A stretch of DNA of 53,347 nt, taken from the NCBI RefSeq assembly GCF_002086275.1, contig NZ_MVHT01000040.1, positions 1 to 53,347 on the forward strand, in the 5' to 3' direction. The translations under genes were made by a program, and so were the position numbers. The notes beneath the pieces are model-generated. The model was not told the DNA's origin and did no database searches. It was given only the letters and a program-made list of their open reading frames with translations. The DNA comes from Mycobacterium intermedium (lineage in GTDB: Bacteria > Actinomycetota > Actinomycetes > Mycobacteriales > Mycobacteriaceae). Shown piece by piece: positions 16,881 to 24,268 of this stretch (positions are counted from its first letter, which is position 1; every line of letters starts with the position of its first letter).

Positions 16881-17313
16881 ACACCCGGTGCGCGGCGGCC
16901 AAGTCGGCATCGGGTAGATCATCCATCGCCGCTTGGGTGTGCTGCCCCAACGGGGTGAAAAAGGAACGCGCGGTGGCCAACCCCGGGTCGGCGATCCGCA
17001 GAATAACCTTGCGCCGGTCTTCGGGATGGGCATCACGACGGATATGACGGGACTCGATCAGCCTATCCACCAGGTAAGTGATTGCCGCGTTAGTCATTCC
17101 CATCCGCTGGCTCAAGTCTCCCGAGGTCAATGGCCGCCCGGCGGTCTCGGCGACCATGATGTGCAGCAGGGCGCGAAAGTCGTTCGGCCGCACGTCATGT
17201 GACACGGCGAACAGTCGACCGATTTCGTCCGATTCGGTCGACAACTCCCGCAGATCGGCGGAGATCAGTGATTCCAGCTCGGTCCGGTGGCGGGTGTGCT
17301 CGGCGTGCTCCAT
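16819..17313 (-). CDS. MarR-family transcriptional regulator 3
   Basis: 164 residues from ATG, with GAGGTG close upstream. It has a winged helix with LTSGDLSQRMGMTNAAITYL and wing HPEDRRK. It shares the family core of MarR 1 and 2 (FRALLHIMVAETAG, YLVDR, HIRR, AAHRVFSALI) but is the most divergent of the three. Divergent from the mmpL2-tspO-phr operon across a 75-base region that holds operator D, it is the natural local repressor of that operon and of itself. Its 3' end overlaps mmpL1 by 62 bases. Confidence 0.87.
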   Translation of the reverse strand: MEHAEHTRHRTELESLISADLRELSTESDEIGRLFAVSHDVRPNDFRALLHIMVAETAGRPLTSGDLSQRMGMTNAAITYLVDRLIESRHIRRDAHPEDRRKVILRIADPGLATARSFFTPLGQHTQAAMDDLPDADLAAAHRVFSALIAAMRRFQRELGAART

Positions 17314-17341
17314 GTCACCTCGAGCATATCCGCGAAGCAGG

Positions 17342-17371
17342 TATTTAGTTAATTTGATTAATACTTAAATG
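17342..17371. promoter_or_regulatory. candidate MarR operator D between marR 3 and mmpL 2
   Basis: AT-rich island with ATTTAGTTAATTT as in operator A, then TTAAT, then ACTTAAATG. It contains the 13-bp dyad TTAAT-TTG-ATTAA (17350-17362 region) and outer arms ATTTA / TAAAT. It lies 18-47 bases upstream of the mmpL2 ATG and 29 bases from the divergent MarR start, so a bound dimer would cover both promoters. Confidence 0.55.
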
Positions 17372-17388
17372 AATGAAATGCTGGATCG

Positions 17389-19488
17389 ATGGGGTGGGAT
17401 CGTCTCGCGCGAGTGGTGTCAAGTCGCCGCTCGTGGTTGCTGTCGCTGACCCTCTTCGCGATCGGCATCGCGGTGATGCTGATCATCGGGGGCAATAAGG
17501 CGGCCAGCCAGGCGCCGGTCGCGCTGCCGGCGGACGCGGAATCGGCCCAGGTCGACGCGTCGGCCGGGCAATTTCAGGGTGGCCGACAAGCTTCCGTCAT
17601 CCTGGTAGTCAGCCGTGCCGACGGCGCGCCGCTGTCCCCGGCCGACGTGAACGCCGCCACGGACGCGTGCGCCCGCATGCAGACCCGCGCTCAACCGGGC
17701 GCGCCGGCACCGCAGCCGCCGCCCATGGTGTCTGCAGACGGCAAAGCCGCGATCGGCATAGTGCCGATCAGCTCCGACGTCTCGGGTCTGGACCTCAGCG
17801 ATCTTGTGAAAGAGCTGCGCTCCGCAGCAGCTACCGGGCTGCCCGCCGGACTGCAGGCACACGTCACCGGCGGACCGGCTTTCGGCGCCGACATCGCCAA
17901 CGCCTTCAGCAACGCCAACATCACCTTGCTGGCCGTGACAGCATCGGTGGTGGCCTTGCTGCTCATCGCGACGTATCGATCCCCCGTGCTGTGGCTGGTG
18001 CCGCTGTTTGTCATCGGGTTCGCCGATCAGGTTGCCACGTCCGTTGGAACCGTGGTGGCGTCGCTGACGGGCCTGAACTTCGACGGATCCACGGCTGGGA
18101 TTACCAGCGTGCTGGTGTTCGGCGCTGGAACCAACTATGCGCTGCTATTGATTTCCCGCTATCGGCAAGAACTCGGTGGCCAGGCCGAACACCGGGAGGC
18201 GCTGCGACGGGCGGTCCGAAGGGCCGCGCCGGCGATCGTCGCCAGCAATGCCACCGTGGTGCTGGCCCTGCTCACCCTGGTCTTCGCCAGCACCCCCAGC
18301 ACCCGCAGTTTGGGCGCGCTCGCGGCCTGCGGTCTGGTCGTCGCGGCGGCATCGGTGCTGCTAGTGCTGCCGCCGCTGTTGGCCGTGTGTGGCCGGCGAT
18401 TGTTCTGGCCGTTCATTCCACGCCAACTCGACGGCGACACGCTGGAATCCGGCTTCTGGCACGGTGTTGCGCAACGGGTGGCCCGCCGCCCGGCGCTGAT
18501 CGGCGGGATCGCCATCGCCGTGCTGGCCACGTTGGCCACTGGGCTGGTCGGCACCCGCATCGGCCTGTCCCAAACGGAACAATTTCGGGTGCAGGCGGAT
18601 TCGGTTACCGGTTTCGACGTAGCGGCCGCGCATTTCCCAGCCGGGCTGACCAACCCCACCGTCGTCCTTGCGCCGACCGCACAAGCGGACCGGGTGCGCC
18701 AGGCGATCGACGCGACTCCCGGGGTGGTCTCGGCGACCGAGGCGGGTCGCTCCGCAGCGGGACTCACCAAATGGTCAGTGGTAACCGACGCCGCACCCGC
18801 CTCCGAACAGGCATTTACAACCATTGCCGCGCTGCGGAATTCGATCAAGGCCGTAACACCAGATGCACTGGTCGGCGGCCCCGACGCGCAGGCGCTGGAC
18901 GTGCGCGACGCCGCGGCCCACGACCGGGCGCTACTCATTCCGACGATCCTCGCCGTCATCTTGGTCGTGCTCTACGTGCTGCTGCGGTCCGCGCTCGCGC
19001 CGCCGACGCTGCTGGCCGCCACGATTCTCGGCGCCCTGGCAGCGCTCGGCATGGGCGCCTGGGCCAGTACGCATCTGTTCGGATTTCCGGCACTGGACAA
19101 CAGCACTCCGCTGTTCGCCTTCCTGTTCCTGGCCGCCCTCGGTGTGGACTACACCATCTTTCTGGTCGTCCGCGCGCGTGAGGAAGCCGCACTCGTCGGC
19201 TCCCGCGCTGGCATGATCCGAGCGGTTTCCGCCACCGGCGGTGTGATCACCAGCGCGGGAATCGTTTTGGCCGCGGTGTTTTGGGTATTGGGAGTATTGC
19301 CGCTGATTGTCATGACCCAGTTGGGCGTCATCGTCGGCCTGGGAGTCCTGCTCGACACGTTCGTCGTGCGCACGCTGGTCATCCCGGCATTGTTCGCCCT
19401 GATCGGTGACCGCATCTGGTGGCCCACCGATCTCAAATCGGTTGAACGCCAGGCTCAACCGACAAATGGAGGATCTTCTGATGAATAG
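17389..19488 (+). CDS. MmpL-family RND transporter 2 (YdfJ-like)
   Basis: 699 residues with about 12 membrane spans in two repeats separated by outer loops. The second-half Asp587-Tyr588 pair (LGVDYTIFLVVRAREE) is intact. The first-half equivalent reads Asn249-Tyr250 (GAGTNYALLLISRYR), so one of the two usual proton-relay aspartates is an asparagine. Substrate unknown. It heads an operon with tspO (8-base overlap) and phr. An in-frame ATG at 17379 is absent; ATG 17389 is used, though no strong SD is visible. Confidence 0.85.
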   Translation: MGWDRLARVVSSRRSWLLSLTLFAIGIAVMLIIGGNKAASQAPVALPADAESAQVDASAGQFQGGRQASVILVVSRADGAPLSPADVNAATDACARMQTRAQPGAPAPQPPPMVSADGKAAIGIVPISSDVSGLDLSDLVKELRSAAATGLPAGLQAHVTGGPAFGADIANAFSNANITLLAVTASVVALLLIATYRSPVLWLVPLFVIGFADQVATSVGTVVASLTGLNFDGSTAGITSVLVFGAGTNYALLLISRYRQELGGQAEHREALRRAVRRAAPAIVASNATVVLALLTLVFASTPSTRSLGALAACGLVVAAASVLLVLPPLLAVCGRRLFWPFIPRQLDGDTLESGFWHGVAQRVARRPALIGGIAIAVLATLATGLVGTRIGLSQTEQFRVQADSVTGFDVAAAHFPAGLTNPTVVLAPTAQADRVRQAIDATPGVVSATEAGRSAAGLTKWSVVTDAAPASEQAFTTIAALRNSIKAVTPDALVGGPDAQALDVRDAAAHDRALLIPTILAVILVVLYVLLRSALAPPTLLAATILGALAALGMGAWASTHLFGFPALDNSTPLFAFLFLAALGVDYTIFLVVRAREEAALVGSRAGMIRAVSATGGVITSAGIVLAAVFWVLGVLPLIVMTQLGVIVGLGVLLDTFVVRTLVIPALFALIGDRIWWPTDLKSVERQAQPTNGGSSDE

Positions 19489-19966
19489 CAAGACGCTGGC
19501 GGCAACGTCGTTGGCCGTCGCCGCGGCGGCGACCGCTGGGAGCATCGCGAGCCCGGGCCGCGGTGGCACCCCTACCTGGTATGCACGTATCCGCAAGCCT
19601 TCCTACCAACCGCCCAGTGTCGCCTTTCCGGTGGTCTGGACCACGCTCTACACGGACATCGCGGCCACCTCCACCGTGACGATCGACCGATTTCGCGAGA
19701 CAGGACGACCGGAGAAGGCGCGCGGCTTCATCACCGCGCTGGGCGTCAACCTGATCCTCAACGCCGGGTGGAGTTGGTTGTTCTTCCGCTACCGCAGACT
19801 CGGCGCATCCGCACTCGGTGCCGCGGCGCTCACCGCCAGCAGCGCCGATCTGGTCAAGCGGGCGGCCGAGGCTGACCCCCGGGCCGGCGCGGCGTTGTCG
19901 CCGTACGCGCTGTGGTGTGGCTTCGCCACCGTTTTGTCCACCCATATCTGGTTCCTCAATCGCTGA
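19481..19966 (+). CDS. tspO: TspO/MBR family membrane protein
   Basis: 161 residues from the ATG at 19481, chosen for the GGAGGATC-type SD just upstream; it overlaps the mmpL2 stop by 8 bases. It is a tryptophan-rich protein of five predicted spans with family marks PTWYARIRKPSYQPPSVAFPVVWT, LNAGWSWLFF and a final THIWFLN. Bacterial TspO binds porphyrins and, in Rhodobacter, tunes pigment gene expression in response to oxygen and light. Next to carotenoid and photolyase genes it probably helps remove or sense photosensitising tetrapyrroles; this is inference. Confidence 0.88.
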   Translation: MNSKTLAATSLAVAAAATAGSIASPGRGGTPTWYARIRKPSYQPPSVAFPVVWTTLYTDIAATSTVTIDRFRETGRPEKARGFITALGVNLILNAGWSWLFFRYRRLGASALGAAALTASSADLVKRAAEADPRAGAALSPYALWCGFATVLSTHIWFLNR

Positions 19967-19969
19967 ATC

Positions 19970-21316
19970 ATGACCACACTGCTGTGGTTTCGCCGCGACC
20001 TCCGGTTGGGTGATCACCCGGCGCTGACGGCCGCAGCCGCTGCCGCCGCCGACGGCGCTCCCGACGAAACCAGCACAGTGCTTGCCTGTTTCGTCGTCGA
20101 CCCCCGGTTGGAGGCTTCGTCCGGCCAACGGCGGCTGCAGTTCCTGGGCGACGCGCTGCGACAGCTCAACGCGGATCTGGACGGCCGGCTGCTGGTGGTC
20201 CGGGGCCGACCCGAACAGCGAATCCCCGAGATCGTCGAGCGGATCGGTGCCTCATCGGTACACATCTCGGCGGACTACGCGCCATTTGGGCGACGACGCG
20301 ACGAGCGGGTCCGCGAGGCGCTCGACCCGGTGCCCCTGGTCGCGACCGGTTCACCGTATTTGGTCTCCCCCGGCCGCGTCACCAAACCGGACGGCACCCC
20401 GTACAAGGTGTTCACGCCATTTTTTGCGCAGTGGCGCGAAGCCGGGTGGCGGCAGCCGGCGAAGGCCGGCCGCGTTCGCTGGCTCGAGCCGTCCGACATC
20501 GAGCAATGTGAGATCCCCGATCCCGGAGTCGCCCTCGACGTGACCGCCGGTGAAGCCGCGGCTCTTTCGCAGTGGGCCGCGTTCGTCGACGACGGGCTGC
20601 AACGCTACGCCGACGACCGCAACCGTCCCGACCTGCCGGGCACCAGCCGGATGTCGGCACACCTGAAGTTCGGCACGATTCACCCGCGCACCATGGTCAA
20701 CGACCTGAATCCGCGGCGGCAGGGCGATGCGGCGTACCTGCGAGAGTTAGCGTTTCGCGACTTCTACGCTTCGGTGCTGCACCACTGGCCCGACAGTGCG
20801 TGGTGGAACTGGAATCGCGAGTTCGATGCCATCCAAACCGATACCGACGCCGACGCCGAACGGCGTTTCGAAGCCTGGAAGGCGGGTGAAACCGGGTTTC
20901 CTCTGGTCGATGCCGGCATGCGCCAGCTGCGCGAGACAGGCTGGCTGCACAACCGGTTGCGCATGGTCGTCGCCTCCTTCCTGGTCAAGGACCTGCACTT
21001 GCCCTGGCAGTGGGGCGCACGCTGGTTCCTTGACCAGTTGGTGGACGGTGACCTGGCCAACAACCAGCACGGGTGGCAGTGGACCGCGGGATGCGGCACC
21101 GACGCCGCGCCGTATTTTCGGGTGTTCAACCCGGACAGGCAGGGCGAAAAGTTTGACCCGTCAGGCGATTACGTCCGGCGCTGGGTTCCGGAGCTGGCCG
21201 ACGTCAGTGACGTACGGTTGCGAAAGGGCGATCGGCCCGCAGACTATCCGCGGCCGATCGTCGACCACGCCGCCGAGCGCACCGAAGCTTTGCGCCGCTA
21301 CCAGGACCTGGGTTAA
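19970..21316 (+). CDS. phr: deoxyribodipyrimidine photolyase (class I CPD type)
   Basis: 448 residues starting three bases after the tspO stop. It repairs UV pyrimidine dimers using blue light, FADH and an antenna chromophore. The N-terminal antenna domain begins TTLLWFRRDLRLGDHPAL. The C-terminal FAD domain has GTSRMSAHLKFGTIHPR, LAFRDFYASVLHHWP, WKAGETGFPLVDAGMRQL, TGWLHNRLRMVVASFLVKDL and DGDLANNQHGWQW, all classic class I photolyase blocks. It is the last gene of the mmpL2-tspO-phr operon and marks the right edge of the pigment/photoprotection island. Confidence 0.93.
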   Translation: MTTLLWFRRDLRLGDHPALTAAAAAAADGAPDETSTVLACFVVDPRLEASSGQRRLQFLGDALRQLNADLDGRLLVVRGRPEQRIPEIVERIGASSVHISADYAPFGRRRDERVREALDPVPLVATGSPYLVSPGRVTKPDGTPYKVFTPFFAQWREAGWRQPAKAGRVRWLEPSDIEQCEIPDPGVALDVTAGEAAALSQWAAFVDDGLQRYADDRNRPDLPGTSRMSAHLKFGTIHPRTMVNDLNPRRQGDAAYLRELAFRDFYASVLHHWPDSAWWNWNREFDAIQTDTDADAERRFEAWKAGETGFPLVDAGMRQLRETGWLHNRLRMVVASFLVKDLHLPWQWGARWFLDQLVDGDLANNQHGWQWTAGCGTDAAPYFRVFNPDRQGEKFDPSGDYVRRWVPELADVSDVRLRKGDRPADYPRPIVDHAAERTEALRRYQDLG

Positions 21317-21426
21317 CGCGCCAATAGGATCGGCAACCGCATTTTTGTCGAACCTCTTTTCAGAAGTTTGCTCGGCGTGCAATTATCTCCCCCATTCACG
21401 GTTGTCAAAGCCTGCCAGGAGACGTT

Positions 21427-21960
21427 GTGGCTCATTCGATCGTTCGGACTTTGCTGGTTTCGGTTGCGGCAGCAACGCTGGTAGCTAATGCCGGAGCCTG
21501 CTCGGTCTCGACATCGAAATCGGTCAGCCAAGCGGAAGTGTCCGACCAGATTGCCGAGAAGCTGACCGACCCTGAAGGCAATAAGCCGGAGGAGGTGAGC
21601 TGTCCCGGAGACCTGGAAGCCAAGGTCGGTGCCCAGCTCAACTGCAAGATGAAGGTCAAGGGCGTCACCTACGACGTCAATGTCACGGTGACCAGCGTCG
21701 AGGGCAAGGACGTCAAGTTCGACATGGTCAAGACCCGCGACAAGGACGAGGTCGCCCAGGCCATCAGTGATCAATTGTTGGAGCAGGTTGGCCAGCGACC
21801 GGACTCGGTGACCTGCCCCGAAAACTTGAAAGGACTTGAAGGAGCGACCATCCGGTGCCAACTTGTCGACGGCAGCAAGAAGTACGGCATCACGGTGACC
21901 GTGACAAATCCGCAAGACATCAGTTTCCGGTACAAGGTCGACGATCACCCAGAGGAGTAG
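21427..21960 (+). CDS. secreted protein with two DUF4333 repeats (Rv3033-like)
   Basis: 177 residues from GTG. Residues 1-25 form a signal peptide ending VANAGACS; the Cys makes a lipoprotein possible though the lipobox is weak. Two DUF4333 copies follow: first EVSCPGDLEAKVGAQLNCKM, then DSVTCPENLKGLEGATIRCQL, each with a Cys pair that probably forms a disulfide. Proteins of this kind sit in the mycobacterial envelope with no known biochemical role. By position and type it corresponds to M. tuberculosis Rv3033, so conserved chromosome resumes here. Confidence 0.82.
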   Translation: MAHSIVRTLLVSVAAATLVANAGACSVSTSKSVSQAEVSDQIAEKLTDPEGNKPEEVSCPGDLEAKVGAQLNCKMKVKGVTYDVNVTVTSVEGKDVKFDMVKTRDKDEVAQAISDQLLEQVGQRPDSVTCPENLKGLEGATIRCQLVDGSKKYGITVTVTNPQDISFRYKVDDHPEE

Positions 21961-22014
21961 CCGTCGGAGCTGTTGTCTCCGAACGCCTACGGTTCCGGGG
22001 GGAGGGAGCGGCAG

Positions 22015-23361
22015 GTGCGATCCAGCACGCGTGCGTTGACCCTGGCTGTCGTGATTCTGCTGCTGTGCGTCGGTTGCGGCTTCACCCGGCCGACGACAAG
22101 GTCGAAACCCGCCGCGCCCTCGACCGAGGCCGCGGTGCAGATCAACGGCGACACCTCCAATCCGGTGAATCAGATTGCGGCCAAAGCGATTGCAGACATC
22201 GAAGCCTTCTGGAAAACCGAGTTTCCCAAGTTGTACGGTCGCGAATACACCCCAGTCAAAGGGGGCTTATACGCGGTGGTGCCGTCTTCGGGGAAATTGC
22301 CGCCGTGCGCGAGTTCGAAAGCCGACATCGCCGGCAACGCCTTCTATTGTCCTAAGTCCGACGTCGTCGCGTGGGACGCCGAAGGACTCCTGCCCAGCCT
22401 ACGAAAGCGCTTCGGCGACTTCGTCATACCGGTGGTGCTCGCGCACGAATTCGGGCACGCCATCCAAGCCCGGGCAGAGTTCTCCGGCTTGACGGTGACC
22501 AAGGAGATCCAGGCGGACTGTTTCGCCGGAGCGTGGGCGGCGCATGCGATCAATGACAAGACGTTCACTCCCAGCCTCAACGACCAAGACCGCGCGCTGG
22601 CAGGTTTCCTGTTCCTGCGCGACGAGCCCGGCACCCAAAAAGACGACCCCCGCGCCCACGGCAGCGGCTTCGACCGGGTCAGCTCCTACCGCACCGGATT
22701 CGAAGAGGGGACCCCTAGGTGCAAGGAATACCGGGACGGCGACCCAGTGGTCACCGAGATCCCGTTCAACAGCCTCGTCGACGTGGCCAGCGGGGGCAAC
22801 GCGCCCTACGAGGACATCATCAACCTGGTGCCCGTCGACCTCGAGGACTACTGGTCAAAGGTGTTCCCGCTCATCGCCGACAAGCCGTGGCAACCGCTGC
22901 AGGCGGCACGACCGTTCGATCCGCGGCGGCCACCGGCGTGCGGCGGCGCCCCCGTCACCGAATATGTGCTGTTCTACTGCGTGCCAGAGGATTACGTGGG
23001 CTTTGATGCCGTCAAGACGATGCCGGCGATATATGACGAGGCCGGCGATTTCGCGGTGTCCACATTGATCGCCACGCAATACGGGTTGGCGGCCCTGGAC
23101 CGCTTCGGCCAGGGAAGCAGCGACAAGAACACCTCGCTGCGTGCGGATTGCCTGGCCGGCGCCTGGGCCGCCAACCTGCTGCTCGCAACCCGCGAGACGG
23201 CCATCTTCAAGCTCTCCCCCGGTGACCTGGACAAGGCGGTGGCGGCGCTGCTGATCTTCCGGGGCTCCGGCGACGTCCAGCGCCAGGGGCAGGGGGCCGA
23301 ACGCGTTGACGCCTACCGCGACGGCGTCTATGAGGGCGTCAAGGAGTGCCTGTCGCGCTGA
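22015..23361 (+). CDS. putative neutral zinc metallopeptidase with duplicated, half-dead architecture
   Basis: 448 residues from the GTG at 22015, preferred over the TTG at 21973 because GGAGGG lies about nine bases upstream. The N-terminus is hydrophobic and ends LLLCVGCGF, a possible lipoprotein site with an unusual Cys at -3. The first half is a YpfJ-type (DUF2342-like) zincin: His144-Glu-Phe-Gly-His148, then KEIQADCFAGAWAAH with the third ligand. The second half repeats the layout (DYWSKVFP, PPACGG, VLFYCVPEDYVGFD, LRADCLAGAWAAN), but the zinc motif is replaced by TQYGL at 354-358. So one half is a likely protease and the other a pseudo-domain. Confidence 0.8.
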   Translation: MRSSTRALTLAVVILLLCVGCGFTRPTTRSKPAAPSTEAAVQINGDTSNPVNQIAAKAIADIEAFWKTEFPKLYGREYTPVKGGLYAVVPSSGKLPPCASSKADIAGNAFYCPKSDVVAWDAEGLLPSLRKRFGDFVIPVVLAHEFGHAIQARAEFSGLTVTKEIQADCFAGAWAAHAINDKTFTPSLNDQDRALAGFLFLRDEPGTQKDDPRAHGSGFDRVSSYRTGFEEGTPRCKEYRDGDPVVTEIPFNSLVDVASGGNAPYEDIINLVPVDLEDYWSKVFPLIADKPWQPLQAARPFDPRRPPACGGAPVTEYVLFYCVPEDYVGFDAVKTMPAIYDEAGDFAVSTLIATQYGLAALDRFGQGSSDKNTSLRADCLAGAWAANLLLATRETAIFKLSPGDLDKAVAALLIFRGSGDVQRQGQGAERVDAYRDGVYEGVKECLSR

Positions 23362-23370
23362 GCGCAACGC

Positions 23371-23382
23371 CCCGCTAGCGGG
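23371..23382. terminator. palindrome between convergent genes
   Basis: CCCGCTAGCGGG is a perfect 12-bp palindrome in the 13-base gap between the metallopeptidase and the convergent acyltransferase, whose TAG stop is inside it. It lacks a T-tract, as is common for mycobacterial terminators. It could end transcription from both sides. Confidence 0.35.
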
Positions 23383-24112
23383 CTGCCTTCTTCCGCTCGA
23401 TATCGGCCAGGGCGGCCGCCAACTCGGCGCGCTGCGCCGCCGACGTCTCCCAGGACAGCTGACGGTTCTTGACCACCTTCGCCGGCGCACCGACCGCGAT
23501 CGAGAAGTCCGGAATGTTGCCGCGCACCACGGCGTGCGAGCCGAGCACGCAGCCGCGTCCGACCGAGGTGCCCCGGAGGACCGTCACCTTCACCCCGACC
23601 CAGGTGTCGGGCCCGATCCGGACCGGGCTCTTGATGATGCCCTGGTCCTTGATCGGGACGTTGATGTCGTCCATGCGGTGGTCGAAGTCGCAGACGTAAC
23701 ACCAGTCGGCCATCAGCGCCGACTCACCGAGCTCGATGTCCAGATAGCAGTTGATGACGTTGTCTCGACCCAGGACCACTTTGTCGCCGAACCGCAGCGA
23801 ACCCTCGTGCGCCCGAATCGTGTTCTTGTCGCCGATATGCACCCACCGGCCAATCTCGAGCTGCGCCAGTTCTGGTGTGCAGTGGATCTCGACACCCTTA
23901 CCCAGGAACACCATGCCGCGCGTGATGATGTGCGGATTCTGCAACTTGAATTTCAGCAGCCGCCAATACCGCACCAAGTACCACGGGGTGTATGCGCGGT
24001 TTTTCAACACCCACTTCAGGGAGTCCATGGTCAGGAACTTGGCCTGGCGCGGGTCGCGCAACCGCGAACCACGCCAGCGGCGATGCAGCGGCGCACCCCA
24101 CATGCTCGTCAT
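23375..24112 (-). CDS. left-handed beta-helix acyltransferase (Rv3034c-like)
   Basis: 245 residues from the ATG at 24112 (MTSMWGAPL), chosen over a longer opening to 24196 that has no conserved content. From about residue 75 hexapeptide repeats build a beta-helix: LEIGRWVHIGDKNTIR, LRFGDKVVLGRDNVIN, IGPDTWVGVKVTVLRGTSVG, and LGSHAVVRGNIPDFSIAVG, the last being a typical acyl/acetyltransferase ending. Substrate unknown; sugar or lipid O-acetylation is likely. It corresponds to M. tuberculosis Rv3034c and diverges from the PQQ-propeller lipoprotein. Confidence 0.85.
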   Translation of the reverse strand: MTSMWGAPLHRRWRGSRLRDPRQAKFLTMDSLKWVLKNRAYTPWYLVRYWRLLKFKLQNPHIITRGMVFLGKGVEIHCTPELAQLEIGRWVHIGDKNTIRAHEGSLRFGDKVVLGRDNVINCYLDIELGESALMADWCYVCDFDHRMDDINVPIKDQGIIKSPVRIGPDTWVGVKVTVLRGTSVGRGCVLGSHAVVRGNIPDFSIAVGAPAKVVKNRQLSWETSAAQRAELAAALADIERKKAAR

Positions 24113-24268
24113 GACCGGAAAGCCTAGTCGGGTCGCATCGCACGCCAAAAATGGGCGGGCAGAGCATGCGGCCATCCGAGGGAAGCGAGCGTGCACGGGT
24201 TACCCTCAGCTGGTACACGTTCGCTGCTTTGGCCGAACCCCGCATCCAGAAAGGTTTTGTAATCCACG

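Noticed and set aside
21973..22014. TTG 21973 as start of the metallopeptidase
   Set aside because: It puts 14 polar residues before the signal sequence and lacks an SD, while GTG 22015 has GGAGGG at the right distance.
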